From Oehlia diaphana (taxonomy: Eukaryota; Glomeromycota; Glomeromycetes; Glomerales; Glomeraceae), in assembly GCA_003833135.1 (NCBI GenBank), contig QZLH01000786.1:9819-59756 (forward strand): 49,938 nucleotides of DNA, given 5' to 3'. Each line of letters opens with the position of its first letter. Position 1 is the stretch's first letter. Positions 1-10,085 of the stretch are shown here, piece by piece. Both the position numbers and the translations under genes were made by a program. The notes under the pieces are model-generated. The model saw only the letters and a list, made by a program, of their open reading frames with translations, was not told where the DNA came from and did no database searches.

Positions 1-108
1 TATTAGATTATAGGCTACTATTAGATTATAGGTTACTATCAGATTATAGGTTACTTTTAGATTATAGGATACTATCAGATTATAGGTTACTTTTAGATCA
101 TAGGTTAC
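1..108. repeat. 18-bp tandem repeat, six copies
   Basis: Six consecutive 18-bp units are read from base 1, of the form tattagattataggttac, with one to four differences between units. The array may continue to the left of the window. It stops at about base 108, just before a large palindrome, and the motif ggctac in unit 1 reappears at the palindrome ends. No coding potential is seen. Confidence 0.85.
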
Positions 109-124
109 CATATAATCTAGGGCA

Positions 125-172
125 AGTAGCCGGTACCATATGATATAATTATATCATATGGTACCGGCTACT
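125..172. repeat. Perfect 48-bp palindrome
   Basis: The sequence from 125 to 172 equals its own reverse complement with no mismatch and no spacer; the centre lies between 148 and 149 in tataattata. Each arm begins with agtagccggtaccatatg. It could extrude as a cruciform or be the terminal part of a palindromic mobile element. It lies directly beside the 18-bp tandem array. Confidence 0.95.
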
Positions 173-1364
173 GACATTGCGATTACCGATGTTTCAATAT
201 GACTACAAAATAATTCATTTGTTATCTTTTAAATTTTCAATATTTTCTTTTGCATAAATATCCGATCAATACTAATTTTTTTATTTTATTTATTGTATAT
301 GGATTATACGATTCAATATAATTTTTAAATTGGAAGAAAAAAAAAAGACATGTATTAATAAAGAAGAAATAGAAAAAACATGGCATTTAACAATGAATTC
401 AAATTTGGAAATGCTTATGGCATCATTGAAGATCGACAGCGGATCATTCCCAAAAATTACGATTTCTCAAAAAAATTTCACAATTTTAATAAAGGAAGGG
501 TTAGGGTCTTAAGGAGAACAAATTAGAAGCTAATAAAGTTCTAGAATCTTAGAATCTTTGAAAAAGAAAAAAAAAAGTTGCATTTTAACTAAGGAATAAT
601 TTCCTTTTTAATTCACAATTTTAACTTAAAAAAAAAAATTTAATTCTCTTCAATTCTTTTTTTTTATGTTGCGTATATATGCGCTATACGTACACACGTA
701 TCATACCAAATAAAGTTTTTTTTGTAACAACAGTGAAGCTTTGTTTAAAACGTACTTAAAAGGGACTCCTTATCATTCAATGTTTACTTTTTTTTTTTTT
801 TTTTATTTTACAAATAAAGTTTGATTCAAAAAATTTTAACTTTTTAAAACTCACTCCCCTTTTCAAATAATATCGTTTCAACTTTCTATTATTGTTTCAG
901 TATATGGTGATTATATTATATTTTAATAAATTTCTCTCTCTTTTTTATTTAATTCAAACGGAATTAATATCCCGATTACTTTGTTAATCTATATTTAGGT
1001 ACAATGATTAAATAAATAAAGTCGGACTTTCTTATTTATCCTTTTGTAAAAAAGAATTTTTTATTTATAATCCTTATAAATAAATAAAATAACAATAATA
1101 ATAACAATAATTTTACAATATATACATAAATTACATTATATACGTACATACATATTTATTTATTTACTGTCATTTAGCCAAAGTATTTTTTTTTTTTTTT
1201 TCTTAAAAAAAAAAGTCAAAAATCAAGAGAGAGAGAGAGAGAGAAAATAAATTAAGAAAAAAAAAATCATCCTTCAAGAAAAAAACCGGTCAAATAAAAA
1301 AAAAATCAGTTATTAATCATTTTATAGTATTATTTATTTTTTTTTGTGCTGTATAAAAATAATC
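173..1364. other. AT-rich intergenic region 5' of REX4
   Basis: About 1.2 kb with many A and T homopolymers. A 60-codon open frame at 330-512 has no recognisable domain and is not called. A GA dinucleotide microsatellite occupies 1226-1244, about 120 bp upstream of the REX4 start, and could lie in its 5' leader or promoter. Nothing else is recognisable. Confidence 0.6.
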
Positions 1365-3442
1365 ATGGAAAAAGTTGGATTAAAAAGTCAAGAATTGAAT
1401 TTAAATTTGATATCTTTAGATAAATTTGAACAATTACCTCAGGTAACAATAATAACAATATTTTTCTTATTTTTTCTTTAAAAATAAGAATTGATAATTG
1501 GTAAACATTATTTTTATTTATCTTATTTATAATTAGAAAAAACAAAGTGAAAGTGAAACGAAAAATTTAAAGAAAAAGAAAAAAAGGCATCAAGGAAAGA
1601 AGTCGTAAGTATGAAATTTTTTACAAGTTTAAATTTTTATTTTATTATTTAATAAATATAATATTTTTTTTTTTTTTTTGTCTAGATCGGATAATAGTAA
1701 TTCTATTATTAAAGTATCATTTGAAACTACGGAGACAGAATCCACAACATCCAAAACGCTCGCAACATTCAAAGCACCCACAACATCCAAAGTATCCACA
1801 ACGTTCAAAACAACCACGACGTCTAAAACATCCACAACGTCCAATACACCCACAGCACCCACAGCACCCACGGAAATCACAGAAATCACGGTACCCACGG
1901 TATCTACAGTGTGCACGTCACCACTACCAAATAATAAGCATATCAATGCAGCGATAAAAAAGAATCATGAATCTGCAAAACTTCCTCTTCCGTTTCGACC
2001 TCCTAAAGAACGAGTACAGCCAACTACTCAACCATTTTATCCATATTCATATCCACATTCACATCAAATGAATACACAAAGATTTCAATTTTATCCTCAA
2101 TATCCGCAAATGAATATGAAAATATTACAACCTTCATACTATTTACCCAAAAAACCAACAGAGAATGTTCAACCCCATCTTTTTATAAATCCTAAAAATC
2201 GAAAACAAATAGAAATAGGTAAGCAATCATGCTTTATTATTAATCTTAAGAAATAAATACGAACAAAAATATTCAAAATCCTATTTCTGCACCTAAAGAG
2301 AAACCACCACTTCTTTTTCCTAGGAAATCTGACTCTCAGAAAGTAACATATATGATCCCGGATATGAAAATAGAATCAAAGGATTACGGTTCAATATCTT
2401 TTCCATCAACGGAATTATGGTTTAATCATTTAAATTCAGATATGACAAGGTATTTTTTATAAACGTAATTTTTCTTAAAAAAAATAAATATTTTAAATCT
2501 AATTTATAATTTCTACCTAGTCTTTCACGTACACATGAGAATAATCATTGTATTGCAATTGATTGTGAAATGGTTGGTGTTGGAGAAAAAGGAAAATATT
2601 CTGTATTAGCGAGAGTTAGCATAGTAAATTATTATGGTGAAGTATTACTTGATAGATTTGTTAAATCTAGGAGGGAAATTACCGATTATAGAACTCAGTT
2701 CAGTGGAATTACGCCGGAACTATTAGCAAATGGTAATTATTTATTATATTCGTTTATCCCGCTATAATTTTTGAACCTTATTAACTTTTCATTATAAATA
2801 GCAAGTGAATTTAAACAAGTACAAAAAGAAGTTGAAGAGATTATGAAGGATCATATTGTAGTCGGCCAATCAATCTATTTTGATTTCAAAGTAAGTTATT
2901 TCATCCTATATTTTCTACAGTTTTTATATTTTCTGTCTTACAATTATAATTTTTAGGTACTTAAAACTAGACATCCAGAACATCTGATTCGAGATACATC
3001 ACATTATAACACAATACTTGGTATCAAAACTGAGAAAGGTGTTACGCCATCTTTAAAAAAATTGGCCAAAGATGTTTTAGGTATCAATATTCAAGAAGGT
3101 GAACATGATTCAATTGAAGATGCAAGAGCTTCTATGATACTTTATAGGTTTCGACAAGCTGAGTGGGAGGAACATTTAAAAACGAATGGATTTCCGAGGC
3201 CAAAAGAATGTAAATTTTGTGATTCATCATCTCATGCTTCCAAGAGATGCCCATATAATAAACAAAAATTAAAAAATGATAAAAATAATTTGGATCAAAA
3301 TATAAAGAATAATGATGGAATTGATTATGATGAATATAATAGAGATCCTAATACTTCTAAATATTATTCATATCGTTATCCTAATAATTATAGTGCTAAT
3401 TATGCGCCGGTTACGCATCAACATTATAATATAATTAGTTAG
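1365..3442 (+). CDS. REX4: REX4-like 3'-5' RNA exonuclease
   Basis: The model joins 1365..1442, 1537..1604, 1686..2218, 2251..2449, 2521..2732, 2802..2890 and 2957..3442, giving 554 residues. It is a DEDDh exonuclease of the REX4/ISG20L2 group, which trims RNA 3' ends during rRNA maturation in the nucleolus (family knowledge). Visible motifs are ExoI DCEMVG (D307, E309), ExoII with D391 in [11 protein letters not shown], and ExoIII H443 and D448 in [13 protein letters not shown] basic N-terminal stretch ([11 protein letters not shown]) fits nuclear or nucleolar targeting. Residues 60-125 are a Thr/Ser/Pro/Lys repeat. The C-terminal part carries a CCHC zinc knuckle ([14 protein letters not shown]), an addition to the usual domain plan. 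The intron after 2218 is either 32 nt (acceptor 2250) or 80 nt (acceptor 2298); both keep frame. A possible poly(A) signal AATAAA is at 3460. Function is secure; exon 3 and 4 borders are less so. Confidence 0.88.
1736..1920 (+). repeat. Degenerate short repeat coding Thr/Ser/Pro-rich segment of REX4
   Basis: Imperfect direct repeats built from 9- to 18-bp units related to acatccaaaac/acattcaaa encode TTSKxST-like residues. Because the unit length is a multiple of three, long open frames also appear in another forward frame and on the reverse strand across this stretch; these are shadows of the repeat. It is likely an intrinsically disordered, length-variable linker. Confidence 0.7.
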
Positions 3443-3777
3443 CTTTTATTTTTTCAATGAATAAACATTTTTTTAAAGTAAAACCTTTTCATAATGCATT
3501 GAAAAATGATTAGTATTTGAATTCGATTCCATAGAACTTTTTAACAAAACGCGTAAAGATATCAGATATTACAGAAGAAAATTTAATTAATATGCCATTA
3601 TTAGTTCAAATACATATATATAAAATAAATGTATAAATATTTCTATGACAGTATTCATATATTTCGCAATTATAATCAAATTCGATAATAATAATTAATA
3701 ATAATATAATAATAAATAATTAATAAAATAATCTAAGAGGGAAGAATTTTCGCGATAATATTCACGTTCGCCATATT
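3443..3777. other. Intergenic, simple AT sequence
   Basis: Contains the REX4 3' end and an AAT/TAAT-rich simple stretch around 3670-3735. No gene is seen. Confidence 0.6.
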
Positions 3778-4013
3778 TGATTCACTCGTATTTCTCCTAT
3801 ATACCTCCCCTATATACCCATATTACTCCCATTCACTCATACTTCTCCTACTCACTCATGCTTCTCCCTATTCATACCCATACTCATACTTCTCCCTATT
3901 CGCCCTTATTCATACCCATACTTCCCCTACTCACTCATACCTCCCCTATAAACCTATATTTCTCCTATTCACACTCATACTTCCCCTATTCACTCATACT
4001 TCTCCTACTTCCC
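3778..4013. repeat. Minisatellite of about 20-bp CTCATACTTCTCCTATT-like units
   Basis: Roughly a dozen degenerate units related to cactcatacttctcctatt follow one another, read with the pyrimidine-rich strand on top. Variants include acccatattactccc and cccatacttcccctac. The array overlaps the 3' end of the F-box gene on the opposite strand and supplies its last codons and stop. The open frames across it on both strands come from repetition, not from a separate gene. Confidence 0.75.
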
Positions 4014-5511
4014 CACATCTGGACCACCCTTTAAGCACACCATTATTGACAAATTCTTCAAAAATATTTATAGTTTCTTTACTTAATTGTAAATCAACAT
4101 TAATACTAATATATAATGGTTTTTTAATTAATTTTTGTCTTTTATCATTCTTTTTACCCCAATTATCTAAAAAATTTTTTAAATCTTTGGAATGAAGAGT
4201 CCAAGAACCTCTAAAATGTAATTCTTCAATATTATTATTATTATCAATTAATTCTATTAATAAATCAAAAACACATTTTAAATCCAAAAGACGCCAACTA
4301 AATTGACCTAATACAGCTTCAAAAAAGATTCCTTTCAATTTATTACCACAAGTTGTTAATAATCTCTTTAAATAATTTAATGAATCATCTTTATACCAAA
4401 CTGTAACAAATTCTAATTGAGGACAATGTTTAATTAAAGCTTGCCAATAAGGTTTAATATGATATAATGAAGGTATTGGTAACGTATCAATTTCTATAAT
4501 TTTAAGAAACCCATTTGTATTATTAATTAATTTTGTATAAATATCTAAATATTTTCCATTAACATTTCTTATTACTAAAGTTTCTAATAAAGGAAAGGCA
4601 CAATTATCCAATAATTCTAATTTTGAATTAATTTCTTCTTCCAAATCAATTTGAAGATGTTTTAAATTAATTAATTTAGATAAGATTGTTGAAGGAATAC
4701 AAATATGTTCTTCTAATCTAATACTAGATAATGAAGGATATTGTGTACCAATAGCTTCACCAATTAATGGACATTGTACACCTTCTGGAGAAACCAATAC
4801 AATTTCTTTTAAATATTTTTGCATAGAAATTAATGTAACTAAACCTTCATTATCACCATCACATAAATTAATAACAATTTTTTTAATATCAGAACAAGTT
4901 TGAGCTAAATCTAAAAATAATTGAGAAGATTTTGATGTTGAACATTCTAATTCTACCAAATGAGATAAACATGTACCTCTATTAAGATCATGATTATAAT
5001 AATCAAGTAATGATATATTTGGTAATTCTAAATATTTTATTGTTGAACATCTAGTAATAAATAATTTCCATAATTCATTTTCTACTAAATTTCCTTTATG
5101 ATAATATGATACATTTGTTAAAATTTCTTCTTTTCCAATTATTTGAGGTATAATTTCATATATATCTTGACATGATATATTTTGACAATATCCAACATAA
5201 TCAAATAATGTAGGTTCACATTCTTCTAATGGAATCATTGGAGGATAAATTCCATTTTGTTTAAATAATATAATAGATTCTTCTGATAAACATGATAATA
5301 AAGTTCTAGTAATTGTCGTCCAAAATCCTGGATCACTATTATACGTTCTCTTTAATTTAAATGGATCTCTCCATAATATAGGTATTACCGTTTCACACCA
5401 TAATCTATTAACCAATAAAAAGGTTCTTAATGATTTTTTTTCTTGTGAAAGATTTTCGAATATTTCTCGAAGGCAATCTGCTGGTAATCGTACTTTAATT
5501 GTTTCTTGCAT
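3994..5511 (-). CDS. F-box protein with LRR-like C-terminal region
   Basis: Intronless, 505 residues. The N-terminus (LPADCLREIFENL, then LRTFLLVNRLWCETVIPILWRDP) is a clear F-box, residues about 9-55, which in this family binds Skp1 and places the protein in an SCF ubiquitin ligase. Residues 150-480 hold irregular leucine-rich repeats (for example YLELPNISLLDY, LKHLQIDL, LETLVIRNV, IEELHFRG) that would form the substrate-binding part. The style matches the large F-box family of arbuscular mycorrhizal fungi; the substrate is unknown. Odd feature: the last residues (about GWSRCGEVGEV) and the stop are encoded by the adjacent minisatellite, so the C-terminus was probably set by repeat growth or an insertion there. 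Confidence 0.85.
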   Translation of the reverse strand: MQETIKVRLPADCLREIFENLSQEKKSLRTFLLVNRLWCETVIPILWRDPFKLKRTYNSDPGFWTTITRTLLSCLSEESIILFKQNGIYPPMIPLEECEPTLFDYVGYCQNISCQDIYEIIPQIIGKEEILTNVSYYHKGNLVENELWKLFITRCSTIKYLELPNISLLDYYNHDLNRGTCLSHLVELECSTSKSSQLFLDLAQTCSDIKKIVINLCDGDNEGLVTLISMQKYLKEIVLVSPEGVQCPLIGEAIGTQYPSLSSIRLEEHICIPSTILSKLINLKHLQIDLEEEINSKLELLDNCAFPLLETLVIRNVNGKYLDIYTKLINNTNGFLKIIEIDTLPIPSLYHIKPYWQALIKHCPQLEFVTVWYKDDSLNYLKRLLTTCGNKLKGIFFEAVLGQFSWRLLDLKCVFDLLIELIDNNNNIEELHFRGSWTLHSKDLKNFLDNWGKKNDKRQKLIKKPLYISINVDLQLSKETINIFEEFVNNGVLKGWSRCGEVGEV

Positions 5512-6575
5512 TATTATTTAGAAGTATTATATTATAAAAAGGGGGTAGATAAGTTATATTAACAATGTTTTGATAATAAATTTTTTCCTTTTCTCTTAAA
5601 ATAAAAATTAAAATTACCTAGTACATAAACAATAAAGTAAGAATGATTTCGTCAAAAAAAAAAAAAATAAATAAAAGAAAAAAAGTAAAACGGGTTTAAT
5701 TTATGTTTAAAGTTTATGCCTGCAAATGAACCAATAACGATTCGTTGCATGAACGTGTAACGCTAAACACGAGTGTATGCGAGTATGATGTTACTCAGAT
5801 ATGCAACTAATTAATTAAAAATTGGTCACAAAAAAAAAAAAAATAAAAAAAAAATTTCTAAATATAATACCAATAAATCCAGGTTTTTTTTTTTACGATT
5901 AATAATAAATTATAATAAATATGAGGTAACACCGTACTGTGCCACATTCAAAATAGATTATTATCAAAAATGCTAAATATGGTTACAAATAAACATTTCT
6001 CTCATCTTGAAATCACTTTTAATTATCGAGAATCCTTATTGTGTACTCAATTTAATTTTGTTTTAAAAAAAACTAGTTACAAATGAATATTAGTCACATA
6101 TATGATCAACGAAACATTTGCAAATCTTTTTTCATTTTTTTTTTATAATAACTTTATTCTTAATTTTATTTATTAATGAAAAAATGAATTTTTTATAATT
6201 ATTTTGCATTTAACGCGTAATTTATCTAATTTGTATTGTAAATTTTTTTTTTTGTTTTTTTTGAACATAAACGTACTAAACTAAAATTACGTAATTTATT
6301 TAAACTACGCATTTAATTACGCATTTAATTAAAACTACGCAAATTTACCTTACGTTATTACGTAATATACTTACATTTTAAAAAGGTATAAGTCATATTT
6401 ATAGAGAAATCCAGATGAAACTCAGACTTTTAAAAGATATCACGTCATTTTACGTAATTTAGTGTAATAAATTCAAATAAAGTTTGCGTTATAAATATGA
6501 GGGAAAATAATAATTGTTTTATAATAAACAGAAAAGTAATTTGGGTATTACAATCATCTAAATTGTGAACAAAAG

Positions 6576-6657
6576 AGGTATAACCCCTTATTATTATTAT
6601 TATTTACTAAATAATAGTATTGAGGGGTCCAAAATATAATATTATATAGTTATACCT
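6576..6657. repeat. 82-bp foldback element with aggtataac termini
   Basis: The left end aggtataac (6576-6584) is repeated inverted as gttatacct (6649-6657). Inside, ccccttattattatt (6584 on) pairs imperfectly with aataatagtattgagggg (ending 6627). Length and structure resemble a non-autonomous foldback element; no clear target-site duplication is seen. Confidence 0.6.
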
Positions 6658-6664
6658 ATGTTGT

Positions 6665-6710
6665 AACGGATGAACCATTTACGGAAAAAAGTTTAAATGG
6701 TTTCTTCGTT
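6665..6710. repeat. Long stem-loop, about 18-bp imperfect stem
   Basis: The arm aacggatgaaccattta (from 6665) pairs with ttaaatggtttcttcgtt (ending 6710); the inner 9 bp (aaccattta/taaatggtt) are perfect and the loop is about 11 nt. It starts 8 bp after the foldback element, so the two may be one compound structure. Confidence 0.6.
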
Positions 6711-7888
6711 AATATATTTTAACTTTTTAGATGATAGATAATCAATGATTAAACAAATCTGCAAGGAAACCCATTTTTTCTTTTTTATTATCATTTTTAA
6801 TTATATCGGCACTATATATTAACCAGAATACCAGGGTTCATAAAAAAAAAAAAAATAATAATAATTTTTCACCAATACAAGAAAGGAATATACATAAAGT
6901 AATTAAAAATAAAATTTCAAAAAAAAGAAAGAAAAAAAAGAAACATTTTCTTTTTTATCACCAATCAAAGAAAAAAAAAAGAATATGTACTGTATATATA
7001 TAATGTATTTAAAAATTTCGATTATTTTATTCATTTCGAAATTTTAAATTTTTAATTCTTTTAATTTTTTTATAATAGTAATAAAAACGTCATTAGTGCC
7101 TCAATAAATTTAAATGCAGGTAAATCAAAATTTTATATTGTTTTTTTTTGGTAGTCCATCCAAGAAATAATCCAGTTTTTTATTGTGATAATACCAAAAA
7201 TACCAATAAGATTTAGGTATTATATAATATATTGTATTAAATTTATTATAATAGATAGGGCTCAAATCGAGATTTCGGTTTGATTATTTAATTTGAGTTA
7301 CACCAATTAAAAAAATTATTGTTTCAAATGAGCGACAAAACAAAAGAAATTTCTGTTATACCTTTGCTAATAAGTAACAATTTAGTTTTTAATTTATTTA
7401 AAATAAAAAAAAACGCATAATCATTAAGGACGAAATAAATTTTTCAATGAGCCTTTTTTTGTTCAACGGGATTTCCCGCAAATTAGAATAAACCATATTT
7501 TAAATAAAGTTCCGTTGTGTTTGTGACATAAAAATTTGCAGATAAGATCAGAGTTTTAATTTATACTTACATAACTCTCATATACCATATAAAAGTGATC
7601 AAACTTTTTTTTTCTTTCTTTTTTCCTTTCCTTTTCTTTCCTTTCCCTTTTTTTTATTACATATTATTTTATTTTTATTTATATTTATTTTTTTTTTACT
7701 AAAGTTTTTGTTTTAAAATGAAAGGAATCTAAATCGACCAATAAAAGTTAAAGTTCTTTCGTAATAAAAATATAAATAAAAAAGCAAAACTAAATAAATA
7801 AAATTTGTCATTCTTTAAATCATAAAATTAATTCCTTTTTTATATATATTATTTTAATGAAATTAATCTTTTTATAGTATTAATTATT

Positions 7889-9106
7889 ATGGGAATTAAT
7901 CTTTCAAAAAAACGTTTACGTCCATTACGTTCGAGCGGTTCAACATCTACAACTACTACAATTAGTTCTTCTGATTCATCTATTTTAACTAGGAACGATT
8001 CTTTTACTAGTCAAGAAGATTTAGAGATAGAACCCCTCTTTCCCTTGAGTAGATCACAGTATGAACAGGTCCAAGCATGGAAAGAACAACACCTTTTATC
8101 TAAAGAAACTTGGGGTGAGCATTTTATAGCACCAGTTAATGAATGGTTAAAATTTGGTGTTAAGGTGCTGGATATGGGGTAAAGTAAAAAAAAAAAATAA
8201 TAAATTCCATTTTTTTTTGTAAAAAAAAAATTTTATAGAAAAATATAAATTTATATTAGAAAAAAATCTTTCTTAAAAAAAAAAAAAAAAAATAGGTGTG
8301 GCACAGGCATGTGGTTAACTGATGTTGGATCAGAGTATCCATTGTCTGATTTTATTGGGGTAGATATTCTGCCTTTAATAATAAAACGACATCCTCCAAA
8401 TGTAGAGTTTATCCAAGCGGACATTAAAATCCGTTTACCATTCCCTGATATGTCCTTTGATTATATACAAATGCGTCATATGCTCTTCTATTTCACGGAA
8501 AATGACTGGAAAAATACGGTAATTCCAGAATTAATCCGTGTTTTGAAACCTGGAGGATACCTCGAAATAGCAGAAGCTGATATTGAATGGTACAATGCTT
8601 CACCACTTACAAAGACTTTAATTAGTGCCGGTACATATACAAAAAGTTTTATTTATTTATTTTTTTAATTTTTTTTTTTAATTATTATATTCTATTTATT
8701 GATATTAGCACATAACGTAATGAGACAAAGAGGAATTGATCCATTCATTATTAATCGAATACGAGAAATTATGGACAACACTGGAATGTTCCAGGAAATT
8801 TATCATAAGACCGCAGATTCTCAGATTGGAAAATGGGAAAAGACTAAAGGTAAATGTTAAAAATGTTTTTTTTTTAAAAAAAAAAAACCTTGTATCACGT
8901 GATTCTAATTAAATTTTTTATTTTCAGGAGAGCGCGTTTTAAAATCTTGCGTGGGGTTATTTACTGGAATTCGAGTTCCATTATGCAGAATATTACAAAT
9001 ATCAGACGAAACGTTTGATAGCTACATAAAACAGTTTAAAGCTGATGTTGATATTTACAAAACATATTGTAAGGTTCATAGGTTTTATGCTGCAAAAAAG
9101 TATTAA
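7889..9106 (+). CDS. SAM-dependent methyltransferase, possibly N-myristoylated
   Basis: Exons 7889..8178, 8296..8630, 8709..8849 and 8928..9106. Class I Rossmann methyltransferase: motif I VLDMGCGTGMW spans the first intron (residues about 92-102), followed by the acidic FIGVDI strand, IQADI, PFPDMSFDYIQMRHMLFYF (motif IV region) and ELIRVLKPGGYLEIAE (post-motif). The C-terminal part after residue 215 is alpha-helical and fits this fungal family. The substrate cannot be told from sequence. The N-terminus MGINLSKK fits the N-myristoylation pattern (Gly2, Ser6, following Lys) and is followed by a Ser/Thr-rich linker of about 45 residues, suggesting membrane tethering; that is inference. All introns have standard GT-AG ends and keep frame. 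Confidence 0.85.
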
Positions 9107-9557
9107 GATAAGTTTTTTAAGATTTTAACATTAAGCATAAGAACATAAGAAAGAATCATAGTATATTATTATGATTGAATATGACAATTGGTTATTTTAA
9201 TAACCTTAAGAGTAAATTCATATTGATAATAAAATAAAGACTTTTGTTTATATATATATATATATTTATTTAAATATTAAGGCTTTTATATCCGTTTTTT
9301 ATCAATCGTCATTATAAGTGCACTTGAAACAAAAATTTTTTTTTTTCCTTAAATTATTAAATCAAGATTATTTTGAGATGATATTTTTAAGGAAGGATTT
9401 TGATTCTTAAATCAATATTAATATAAAAAAAATTATTTATAAAAAGAATATGAAATTACAACCTCATAAAAAAGGCAAAAGTAATATTATTAATTTGTCA
9501 AGCCTATCAAACGAATCCTCTCATAAATAATAATTTCTTTCGATTAACAAAATAATA
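9107..9557. other. Intergenic region
   Basis: Contains the 3' end of the methyltransferase gene (aataaaataaag near 9230), a short TA repeat at about 9250-9266 and AT-rich sequence. No gene is seen. Confidence 0.5.
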
Positions 9558-10085
9558 ATGATGCGATATAATTATAATATTCTCAACTTTCTCGGTTTAG
9601 TGATTCTCCTTATCACAGCAAGTTACATGACAAATGCACAAGAAGTTGGATTGTCGGTACCGATAGTAATGAAATATCCAATCATTTAGGAAATGGAAAC
9701 TTACCCCTACCCGGAATTCAATTACCTGGAAAGTTGGGATAGAAAGTAGTCAACAATTTCCTCAAATGGGAGGAAATACAAGTCGAATGGATTAAGCGGT
9801 TGTTAATAGTAATAATGGTACGGCTTTAGGTAATGGTACGGTCCTTAGGTAATGGTACGGCCTTAGGTAATGGTACAGTTTTAGGTAGTAATCTACCACG
9901 ATTAATGGATTAATGCTAGTAATGTAAGTTCAGCTTCTCCATCTTATACAACTAAAACATCGAGTTTTAATGATAATATATATAATGATAAATATTCTTC
10001 AGCATCATATTGTAGTATAGGAATTTCTGTTGTAGTTTTATTCGTTATAAGCATTATTTTTAATTTAAAGTCACATTATATGTGA
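9558..10085 (+). pseudogene. Broken secreted repeat protein with C-terminal hydrophobic tail
   Basis: The frame opening at 9558 encodes a typical signal peptide (hydrophobic core ILNFLGLVILLITASY, then TNAQE) but stops at 9690 after about 43 residues. The sequence continues in other frames with related content: LGNGNLPLPGIQLPG, SSQQFPQMGGN, a short tandem repeat of Asn-Gly-Thr-x-Leu-Gly at about 9815-9890, a Ser/Thr-rich stretch, and a final hydrophobic segment (GISVVVLFVISIIF) ending at 10085. This is the layout of a surface glycoprotein with a GPI-like or membrane tail. At least three frame breaks are needed to join it, one a single extra base inside the GGTAATGGTACG repeat. Not recognised by name. 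A rapidly changing cell-surface gene or assembly errors in the repeat are both possible. Confidence 0.6.

Larger units (their letters stand above)
5512..7888. other. AT-rich intergenic region with foldbacks
   Basis: No open frame with recognisable content. It holds poly(A)/poly(T) runs, a cluster of tacgtaa and actacgcattta motifs at 6270-6370, and two adjacent inverted-repeat structures at 6576-6657 and 6665-6710, listed separately. The right end contains the promoter of the methyltransferase; no distinct TATA box stands out in such AT-rich DNA. Confidence 0.5.

Noticed and set aside
1..172. CRISPR-like array from regular 18-bp repeats
   Set aside because: The units are contiguous with no spacers, and the genome is eukaryotic.
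330..512. 60-codon + frame near the left edge
   Set aside because: No domain, no splice context, and typical of chance frames in AT-rich DNA.
1629..1957. Open frames on the minus strand and in a second + frame across the REX4 repeat
   Set aside because: The repeat unit is a multiple of three, so all frames stay open; the exon in the REX4 frame is supported by splice sites and the downstream exonuclease domain.
3777..4034. 85-codon + frame rich in Ser, Tyr, Leu and Ile
   Set aside because: Made wholly of minisatellite units; opposite to the F-box 3' end.
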